Assembly (NCBI GenBank): GCA_947177825.1 | Contig: CAMWWA010000001.1 | Location: forward strand, 1-22,625 | Direction of reading: 5' to 3' | DNA length: 22,625 nt | Source: an uncultured Clostridia bacterium | GTDB lineage: Bacteria > Bacillota > Clostridia > Christensenellales > Borkfalkiaceae | In this document: one piece after another, positions 5,614 through 14,100 of the stretch | Layout of the letters: each line of letters begins with the position of its first letter | How positions within the stretch are numbered: the stretch's first letter is position 1 | Notes under the pieces: model-generated | Told to the model about the DNA's origin: nothing | Database searches by the model: none | Seen by the model: the letters and a program-made list of their open reading frames with translations, nothing else | Translations under genes and position numbers: made by a program

Positions 5614-6953
5614 AAGACAGAAAGGTGTTAAAAATTTTGGTGACAGTTACGGTTGCGATAGTCATTGCGGCGGCGTCGTTTGCGTGCGGTTTCATTACCT
5701 CGCGTTTAACGCGGAGCAGGCAGGCGGCTTCCTTCGACTGGGCTATTAAAACCATACGCGAAAACTACTATCAGGATATTCCCGCGGACGATATTTTAAG
5801 CGGCACTTTAAAGGACGTTGCCGACAGGTATCTTGACATTTATTCGGACTATTACACGGCGGAGGAGTACAAGGCGGTAGTCGCTTCCAACCGCGGCAGC
5901 AAGAGCGGAGTGGGCATAAGCTACGCCTACGTCGGAGAGGGCGCGCACCCCTCGGGAAAGAGCGGAATTTTAATCGAGAGTGTCGTAGGCAATTCCCCTG
6001 CGTACAGGAGCGGACTTCGCGCGGGCGAGTTCGTGACGGCGGTGGAGCGCGGTTCGCAGTCTACTCAAATCGATTCGGGCGAAAGCTTTTCCGCCTGTAT
6101 CGATTCGTTAGCCGACGGTGAAAAATTCACGCTCATTACCGACCGCGGAGAGCACGAGCTTGCAAAGAGCGAGTATACGGCAAGCTACTGCACGATGAGT
6201 ACTTCAACCGCGCAGTGGAGCGTCGTCTACGATGCTGACGGGGCGAACGTGAAAAAGACCGACGGGGGAATTGAATATCTTCCCGACGGTGCGGCTTATC
6301 TCAGACTCGACCAGTTCTACGGCAGCGCCGCCTGGGAAACGGCTTCTCTGATAGAAATTTTCAACGCGCAGAAATGCACGTCGCTCATTCTTGATTTGCG
6401 CGGCAACGGCGGCGGTTACGTGGACGTAATGTGCGATATTTCGGGCATATATACGGGGCAATTGCCCGACCGCAACAAAATCGGCATGATTGCCGTGTAT
6501 AAGGACGGCAGAAGAGAGGGGTATTCCGTAAAGGTAGGATATCCGCGCTCCTCGCAGCTTCCCGCCGGCACCAAGGTAAGCGTGCTTGCGGATAACGGCA
6601 CGGCAAGCGCTTCCGAAGCTTTAATCGGCGTGCTTATCGACAACGGCGTCATTGACTACGGCGATATCTATATTTCCGACTTTTCGGAAAAGTATCTCGC
6701 CTTTTCGCGTACGGCGGACAAAAACTGCCGCACCTACGGCAAGGGCATTATGCAGACGACTTTTACAAATCATCTGACGGGCGAGGCGCTCAAGCTGACC
6801 ACCGCAAAAATTTACTGGCCCAAGGGAGAGGTCAGCATACACGATATTGGGCTGAACGTAGGGCAGGGCTGCAAGACGGTTGAAGCGGAGTGGGACGTCA
6901 CTTACGGCGACGAACAGCTTCAAAAGGCGGTTAAAGCCATATACGCAAACTGA
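5610..6953 (+). CDS. S41 C-terminal processing peptidase (CtpA/CtpB-like)
   Basis: A 447-residue membrane-anchored serine protease. An N-terminal transmembrane segment (residues 8-30) would place the rest outside the cell. A PDZ domain follows (about 97-185, including VGNSPAYRSGLRAGE). The catalytic core has LDLRGNGGGYVDVM (261-274), Ser333 in DNGTASASE, Lys378 and Gln382 in YGKGIMQ, and the family tail LTTAKIYWPKGEVSIHDIGL. The Ser-Lys-Gln set matches CtpB of Bacillus. Ser to Lys is 45 residues here, against about 25 in E. coli Tsp and CtpB, so about 20 residues are inserted. AAGGAGG precedes the start. Substrates are unknown; paralogues process sporulation or cell-wall proteins. It is coupled to the upstream helix-turn-helix gene. 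Confidence 0.93.
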   Translation: MKDRKVLKILVTVTVAIVIAAASFACGFITSRLTRSRQAASFDWAIKTIRENYYQDIPADDILSGTLKDVADRYLDIYSDYYTAEEYKAVVASNRGSKSGVGISYAYVGEGAHPSGKSGILIESVVGNSPAYRSGLRAGEFVTAVERGSQSTQIDSGESFSACIDSLADGEKFTLITDRGEHELAKSEYTASYCTMSTSTAQWSVVYDADGANVKKTDGGIEYLPDGAAYLRLDQFYGSAAWETASLIEIFNAQKCTSLILDLRGNGGGYVDVMCDISGIYTGQLPDRNKIGMIAVYKDGRREGYSVKVGYPRSSQLPAGTKVSVLADNGTASASEALIGVLIDNGVIDYGDIYISDFSEKYLAFSRTADKNCRTYGKGIMQTTFTNHLTGEALKLTTAKIYWPKGEVSIHDIGLNVGQGCKTVEAEWDVTYGDEQLQKAVKAIYAN

Positions 6954-6974
6954 ATAAAAAATGAGTAATTATGC

Positions 6975-7006
6975 AAAGAGCCGACGTTGAAGTCGGCTCT
7001 TTTTTT
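6975..7006 (+). terminator. Intrinsic terminator after the S41 peptidase gene
   Basis: AAAGAGCCGAC (6975-6985), 6-nt loop, GTCGGCTCTTT (6992-7002), then further T residues to 7006. A classic rho-independent terminator between convergent genes. Confidence 0.9.
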
Positions 7007-7208
7007 AACGCGGTTTTTTAAATTTTTTAATTCGCACGGCGTCGAAGATTATGCACACGGAAAAACCCTTTTCGGTCCGCGTGACGTCCATAGAATATTT
7101 TCCGTCCGATTCGAAGTACTCTGCGCACACGCCTTTTAAGTCGCACAGAAAAAGTTCTTTTTCCTCGTCGGTCATCTGCTCGCGGTCTGCGGTCACTTCA
7201 AAATTCAT
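7005..7208 (-). CDS. MinE-like protein lacking the MinD-activating N-terminus
   Basis: A 67-residue protein matching only the C-terminal topological-specificity part of MinE. ADREQMTDEEKELFLCDLKG and VCAEYFESDGKYSMDV, then TRTEKGFSVCIIFDAV, follow the helix-strand pattern of E. coli MinE from about residue 26 on. The first 25 or so residues of MinE, which bind the membrane and stimulate the MinD ATPase, are absent. The start ATG 7208 has GAGGG 7 nt upstream and overlaps the stop of the MinD-like gene by 4 bp (ATGA). Similarity is modest; the assignment leans on the MinD-like neighbour. If it acts, it cannot do so as a conventional ATPase activator. Confidence 0.65.
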   Translation of the reverse strand: MNFEVTADREQMTDEEKELFLCDLKGVCAEYFESDGKYSMDVTRTEKGFSVCIIFDAVRIKKFKKPR

Positions 7209-7936
7209 ACGCGTTCCCTCATTTTGCGTTTAATAATTCCCTTAACGCCCAGGTACTCTCTCACCACGCCGTAGGTCTTTTTGCCCTTGCCCGAAATAAA
7301 AGCGGCGGCAAGCGCAAACGCCCTTTTTGTGCCCGAACGCATTTTGTTGAGCGGCAGGGACAAATCCTCGGGGATAACTCCCCACAGCGGAAGCCGCGCG
7401 ACGGTTGCAAATTCCTGCGGCGTAAGTATCGCGCCGTCGAAAACCAGTCCGCCGTTGACTTTGTTTATTAAAAGCCCAACGTCCTTGAATCCCGCGTCTT
7501 TGAGTTCGCCGCCGCGCTTTTTCGCTCCCGCCAGTGAGGAATGGTAGGGGTCGCTGACTAGCAGCGCGCGGCGGCAGGCACTTCTGGCAATACCGTCGCA
7601 GATTACGTAGTCGAACAGCGGCTCGCACTCGGCAACCGCCCTTTCCACGCATCCCTCGTCATTGCAGCCGAGAGAGGGCAGAACGTAAAGGTTGGGGGAG
7701 GAAGGATGCTGTAAAATCGCCTGCTTGACGCGGCACGCCCCGGTCTCCACGTCGGCAAGGGTATAGACGTTCAGGCCCTGCAGTCCGCTTATCTGCAGAC
7801 CGCTTGCGCACTCCGTATCGCCGTCGACTATAAGCGTGCGCTCGCCCGCCTCGCTGAGTGCAATTCCCAGCTTAACGGCACACGTTGTCACGCCCGCGCC
7901 GCCTCTCGCGCCGTTCATAAATATCACGTCCGACAT
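7205..7936 (-). CDS. MinD-like ParA-family protein with degenerate Walker A
   Basis: A 243-residue protein of the MinD/ParA superfamily. The N-terminal P-loop reads NGARGGAGVTT (residues 8-18), whereas MinD has SGKGGVGKTT. Lys11 and Lys16 of MinD are Arg11 and Val16 here, at the same positions. The Asp38 and Asp40 positions are kept in LIVDGD, and FDYVICDGIARS aligns with the MinD segment containing Asp120. Loss of both lysines suggests it does not hydrolyse ATP normally; CpaE/TadZ proteins show a similar loss. The C-terminus, GVKGIIKRKMRERV, could form an amphipathic membrane-binding helix as in MinD. GGAG lies 10 nt before ATG 7936. No minC is present. Its role could be cell division placement, polar localisation or envelope targeting; the sequence does not decide. 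Confidence 0.82.
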   Translation of the reverse strand: MSDVIFMNGARGGAGVTTCAVKLGIALSEAGERTLIVDGDTECASGLQISGLQGLNVYTLADVETGACRVKQAILQHPSSPNLYVLPSLGCNDEGCVERAVAECEPLFDYVICDGIARSACRRALLVSDPYHSSLAGAKKRGGELKDAGFKDVGLLINKVNGGLVFDGAILTPQEFATVARLPLWGVIPEDLSLPLNKMRSGTKRAFALAAAFISGKGKKTYGVVREYLGVKGIIKRKMRERV

Positions 7937-7975
7937 ATGACAAAATCTCCATTGTAATTTTTCTTGTCATTATAT

Positions 7976-8011
7976 ATTATAGTTTTAGGCGGTTTTTGAT
8001 AATAATTATCG
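7976..8011 (-). promoter_or_regulatory. Fur-like box near a probable promoter of the min-like pair
   Basis: TGATAATAATTATCG (7997-8011) matches the 7-1-7 Fur consensus TGATAATnATTATCA at all but the last base and contains a perfect 13-bp palindrome. On the minus strand a TATAAT (7976-7981) sits 15 bp from TTATCA, which falls inside the box, so a bound repressor would block this promoter. The -35 is weak and no Fur gene is in the window. AT-rich chance matches are possible. Confidence 0.4.
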
Positions 8012-8072
8012 TTTTTTGTAATATTTTAACGCGTACAGTAATACATTTTTATGACAAGCACCCTTAAAAATG

Positions 8073-8105
8073 TTGACAACTGTGTTTATAACTATTATAA
8101 TAGTT
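8073..8105 (+). promoter_or_regulatory. Consensus sigma-A promoter of the giant lipoprotein gene
   Basis: TTGACA (8073-8078), 17-bp spacer, TATAAT (8096-8101): an exact consensus promoter. The -10 lies in a perfect 16-bp palindrome, AACTATTATAATAGTT (8090-8105), a possible operator. The leader is about 59 nt and contains CACGG/CCGTG arms (8131-8135, 8149-8153) just before the start. Confidence 0.82.
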
Positions 8106-8166
8106 TTATCACGGATAATGTCATACCGCGCACGGTTTGTCGACAGGTCCGTGTAAGAGACAGCAA

Positions 8167-11100
8167 ATGATTAAATTTTCCTTTAAAAAATTAATGGCTA
8201 CGGCGTTGTCGGTCACGGCGGTTGCAGCTCTGTCCGCAGGTGCGGCGGGTTGCGTTCGCAAGTCGACCGATTTAACCGAGCCCGACAATATAGAAATTAC
8301 AAGACTTACGCCCCCGGATGACGGAAGTCTTCCCACCGCGCACACCTGCGCGGAAAATCTGGCGTACATAGTTTCGGTGTTCGATTCGCAGGAACAGTAT
8401 CATTCCTATTCGTACGGCGTAACATCGGCATCCATAGCAACGCAGACGACGCGTAACTTCCGCGATTACAAGAACGGCGTGCTGTTAACTACCGACCTCA
8501 CCTATTCGTCGATGGTCAAGAGCGGCACTCAGACCTGTACTGTCAAGAACGCCGAAGGCGATTACGAAGTTTATTTCCGCACCAGCGAAGCGCCCCAGGC
8601 GGACACCCTGCCTTCCCAGGCGGTGTGGAGCGAGGAGGCACCCGTTTTCTTTAACGAGCGCTCCTATCATTACACCTACGGTCTGCTTCCCAACGAGCTT
8701 TTCAACTACATAGTCAACGAAAACAACATTATCGACAGCGAGCAGATAAAGGTTAACGCGGACGGCACCTACACGCAGAATTTCACGCTCGACCCCGTAG
8801 CTTCCACGTATTTCTACCAGTTCGGTATGAAGACGAGGGGCGGACTCAGCGGCTATCCCGATTTCCAGAGCATCACTTTCTCGGTCACCTTCGACGGCGG
8901 CTGGAAGATTCTTTCGGCAAACATGCACGAAGTGGCTAACGTCAACAAGGGTATCGTCGTTTCCTCGGTTTCCGACTTTGCAACCGAGTACTGGTACGGC
9001 GACGACCACTTCGATAACGAGCATTACTCTTATTACGACAGCTATTACAAAAAATATCTGGGCGACGACAGCCTGGAGCAGGGCGGTCCTAACGACGAAA
9101 AGCTGGTGATGGACGTTACCAACGTGCTTTCGAACGGCTTCTCGCAGATAATGAACGGCGGCGCGCAGTTCGAAATTGCGGCAAACCTCGGCAATAACAC
9201 GTACGTAGGTTACGCGTTTATATCGCTTGATTTGTCCGACCCGTTCGGCACGCTGGTTTTAAACCTCAGCCTCGGCAAGAGTTTAAAGGAACAGACGCTT
9301 TATATCGAATACGAGAACGGTGAAATTGCCGCGTATTACGGTAAGGACTTCGCTTTAAGCGGCAATCTTGCGGAAGTCAAGCTTGCCGTAGGGCAGTTCG
9401 GCGACGTTATAGATAAAATTACGGCGGCGTTCGACAAGGGCGGCGACGATGCCCAGACCGAAGCAACGCAGGCTGCTGAGGACGGCGTTGACCCCGTAAG
9501 CGCGTTAATGAATTCAATGGTGCTCACTGCAGGTGAAAAGCAGGCGGTGCTCACTCTCGATACCGACGACCTTCTCGGTCTGGGCATAGGCGTAAACGCA
9601 AGGCTCGTGTTCGGCATAAACAACAACGTAATTACCTTCCGCGGCGGTACTGTAGGCGGTCTGTCGCTCGGCGGCGAAAAGGTCGATTTGGGGCTTACCA
9701 TTCTTACCACGACGGCGCCTAAGATAAGCCGTCCTTCCGAAGAGGAGGGCGCAGACCTTGCCGAATATATTGCGGACGTTCATTCGCTTCTCGGCGCGGA
9801 TTTAATTAAAGTCACGGCTAATCTGCGCGGCGACGACGAAAAAGTAAAGATAGCCGGTCTTAAAGGAATAAACGCTGAAGTTACCGCTTACGTCGATATC
9901 GACGGTATAACCGTCGGCGCGGACGCGGACGTTTCGTATACCTATCTCGGACACAAAATTTCCGCAACGGTGGGCGTCTGGTACGGCTACGAACCTGCCT
10001 CGGTCGGCTACGGCAAGGCGGTAGTAAGCTTAAAGAAAATCAACGGCGTTCCCGTCAATATCAACTTAAAGTGCGATATCAAAGAGGTTGCCCAAGCGGT
10101 TTCACAGCTTCTGACCTTACCCGAGGTGCAGAGCGCTTCGAGCGACGGGCTCATTAAGATTGTAAACGGCGCGCTTGCAACCGATTTTTCGGGCTTGCTT
10201 ACCGAAATGTACGCAGACAAGGCGTCCATTAAGATTGGCGTAAGCGTAGACACGCTGCTTGAAATGTTCGACGTTGACGCGGGCGTGAAGTTCGGTTCTT
10301 GCACGCTTAAATATCAGAAGGGCGAGGGCGTTTACGGCGGCAACCTTTCCGCAAGCCTTCCCGCACTCGGCTTCGATATGTGCGTGAGCGGAGCGGCAGG
10401 CGCAATCGAACAGCCCGATTTTGACAGCTGCCTCGATTTGACCGACCTTATCAATACCGCAGGCGCGGTATGGAGCGAGGTTGAAAGCGTAATCGAAGAG
10501 CAGAGTATCGCGTTCGAAATCGCGCGCGGCGAAACCTATCTTTCGCTGGACGGCATAGTCGTGGAAATCTGGGGCGGCGGTGAAATCAGCTGGAAGAAGG
10601 GCGGCGAATACGTTGCGCTCGACCTCTCGATGTCTATCACGGAGAGGGCTTCCGACGTCGCTACAGTCAAATTGATTTACGATAAAAACGCCGACGGAAC
10701 TCCGCTGGTAAGAATGGCGCTCAACGAAGTCGGTCTTGAAATTTATAAGGAAGATATCGATTCCGTTGAAGCAGGATTCAACGATATATATAATAAGGTA
10801 AAGGGACTTTTCGGCGCGGAAACGCAGACGGCGGCTCTTACGATAGAGCAAAACGACGACGTTTCGGGCAACGACAAGCTTATGTCGGCGCTCTTCGGAT
10901 TGCTCGCTTCGGATAAATGGGTGGGCGTTCTCAACGACCTTACGTTGACTTCCGACGGCAAATCCGTAGCGCTTAAATATCTTGCCGACAACGCGGCAAG
11001 CGTGGAAATCGGCGCGGACGGCGCGCTTACGCTCTTCTATGAAGCGGCACTCGGCGAAAGGTTCACTATGGGCGGCAAACTGGAGGCATCTTCGGTTACG

Positions 11101-14100
11101 GGCAGTCTTATACCCGCAATCGAAAGCAAGTTCGAAAGCTGCAAAATGTCCTCGTCAAAGGACGGCAGCGCCGGCTTCGTCCGCCTTGCATACGACTTCC
11201 TGTTCGAGGCAATTTCATCCGTTTCGGTTGAAAATATCCTCGGTTCCAACACCTATGCGGTGCAGTTCAGGCTGGACGGCGACAACTGCAATATCGACGT
11301 GCTGGAAGGCGTATACGTAGGCGCGGAAATTTACGTCACGGGCGAAAAGGGAGAGCAGGGCAAGCTTGCAGAAGCTAACCTCGATATAGACGCGTCGGGC
11401 TTGATTATCAAGCTGAACGTAATAACCGAAAGGCGCGGTAACAACACCCACTTCTACATAAACTTAAGCCAGGTTGCGGACGTCAAGCTTCCCGACCTGA
11501 AAATGGTTGCAACACAGGAAAGCCTGTTCGAAACCTTCGAAGTGCTTTTCGATACGCTCAACAATACCAATATTCTTGAAGTTCTGGGCAGACTTCTTGC
11601 AACCGGCGGCAATGCGGAAGAAGCCGAAAGCGGTGTAAGCGAAAGCAAACCCGAGGTCGTTATCAGCGACGATGCGAAGGGCAAAATTGCAGCATTGCTT
11701 ACCAACATACTCGATTTCAATTTCAGCAATGCGGTTGTCGCAACCGAAACCGAAGGCGTGCTTACGGCGACTATCGACCTTGACAATCTGGTCAGCCAGC
11801 TCGGCTTCAACACGGGCAAGCTCGGCACGGTAGAGGCGGTTATAAACCACAATAGCCACTCTATGAAGACGAGCGGCAAGACGCTGGTGACTAACGCCGA
11901 CGGCAACGAGGAGCTGAAGGAATGGATTTCGCTCTCATCCGAGCTGACGGCAAGGCGCGACTACTCCAAATTCGAAAGAGCGGACTATATCTCGATAGAA
12001 TTCTTACCCTCGCTCATTCAGGACCTCGTAAAGGTTGCAACCAAGGACGGCGAGCTGCGCAGCCAATACACGCTCAGCGGCAGCATAACCGCAAGAATAG
12101 TAAATATGCTTGACGTCAATATCGATACCATAACGGTAACGGCGGGTATCGACGACGAGAGCGGCTTTGTCGTCAACGCAGTAATGCACGTCAAGGAAAC
12201 CAAGGTTCTGGGTATGGGTATTGCCGAGGGTACGGCAGGCATAACCTACCGCAACGGACTGCTCACTCTTGCAAGAGGGCTGAACACTTCAACGCCCGAA
12301 TACAAGATAATGACCTTCGACTATTTCATGGACCATATGCTTTCCAAGAACTCCGTTCTTGAATGGCTGTTCAAGATAAGCGGATGGGACCTCATAATGA
12401 GCTTCGTCAAGGCTGACGTCAGCTCGGGACTGACCACCACGCAGGACGTTTATCTGTATAACAAGACAGAGCAGAAGACCGAACAGGAAATTTCCATGTA
12501 CGATTTCGTCGACGCGCTCCGCGTTATGACGGACGGCAGACAGACGGCTGTGTTCGGCGATTACTCCGCTATGGAAAGCGATTTGGGCGTATACGACAAC
12601 TATTACGGATTCGCGCTCAACGCAGGCGCGGTAACCAACGGCGTGCTCACCAAGCTCAACGCGGCGATAACGCGCACGGATGCAGGTCTTGACAGCGTAA
12701 AGGCGAGCGGCGCAATTCAAAGCTACGTAACCTTTAAAGCAAATCTAAAGTTTGAATGCGACTGGTCGGAAGAGTACGCGACGGGCACGACTCTTGAAAG
12801 CGGCAAGACCGCACCCGATTTGTACGGCAAGGCAATGGCGGAAGCGGAAAATGCAAATAACCTTCCCGACTTCGATTATTTCGTAAAGAAGCCCGAACAG
12901 GGTTACGACCAGAAGTTCGGCTGTTTCTCGGTAACGGGCGGCAGCAACGGCTATACGTTCACTACCGAATATTCCAACGTTCTCTATTCGCACAAGCTCA
13001 CCGTTGTGGGACTGAACGGCGAAAAGCAGGAGATGGAAGTAAGACACGGCTCCACCGTATATCTTTACGATAACGACGCGCCCGTATACGCCGACGCGGC
13101 TAAGACCGACCGACTGCTGTATACCACCGACGACAACGGCGGACTGAGCGGCACGCAGTTTATAATGAACGGCGATACGCTCGTCTACGCAATCACGGCA
13201 AAGAGCGTAAGCGTGGTTGTTCACAACGGCAGCGAGGAGCACGTAGTAAATTCGTTCGTCGGCGACAAGGTTCCCGTATCCGTTACGGGGCTGGAAACCG
13301 TGCAGGTTCCCGCCTATGAGGACGGAACGCCCGTCGGTGCAAACGACGTAATAGACGGCACGCAGACGACCATACATATCTACGGCACGTTCGTAAAGAG
13401 CGAAATTATTATAAATTACGTCAAGTACACGTTCAACGCGGATACGCTTTCCTACACGGCAAGCGGAAGAGCGGCGGGCTTCAACGATTATTATTCCGTA
13501 AAGGGCAACACGCTCGTGCTCGAAAACGAGATAGGCGGCTACCCCGTAACGGCGATAGCGGCAAACGCTTTCGCTAATACCGAAGGTAAACCTATCGTCA
13601 GCGTGGTAGTTCCCGAAAATATCGTAACGGTCGGCGCAAACGCCTTCCTCGACAACGTTGATATGCAATCGGCTGTGTTCCTTGCTCAAACGGTAACCTT
13701 CGAAGGCAGCGACGGAAAGAACCAGACCATGCCTTTCTACGGCTGCTCCGTAAGCGGTAACGATGAACAGACGGCGCTTAAGGTTTACTATAACAATATA
13801 GTTGCAAACGGCGGCAAGTGGAAGCATTTCAGATACGTCAACAAGATTGTAAGCTATAACTTCTATATCGGCGATAACGGCGGCGCGGCTTATTCCAAGG
13901 GCAGTTGGCAGTACGTAGACTATAAAGTGAACGTGCATTTGAACGGCGTAGTCGGCAGCACGCTTACGACCGAGGCGGTTGAAAGCGTTCTCGGCGGCTA
14001 TTTCCCCTACGTAACCGCAGGCGCGTACGAGGGCAGCGTTTACGAAACGACGGTCAACAAGGCGCTTGAAGCGGGGCTTGCGAATATGAGCTTCACGAAG

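Noticed and set aside
8137..8166. Upstream TTG start for the giant lipoprotein
   Set aside because: It would put ten residues (with a Cys and several polar residues) before the signal peptide and has no ribosome binding site; ATG 8167 starts the signal directly.
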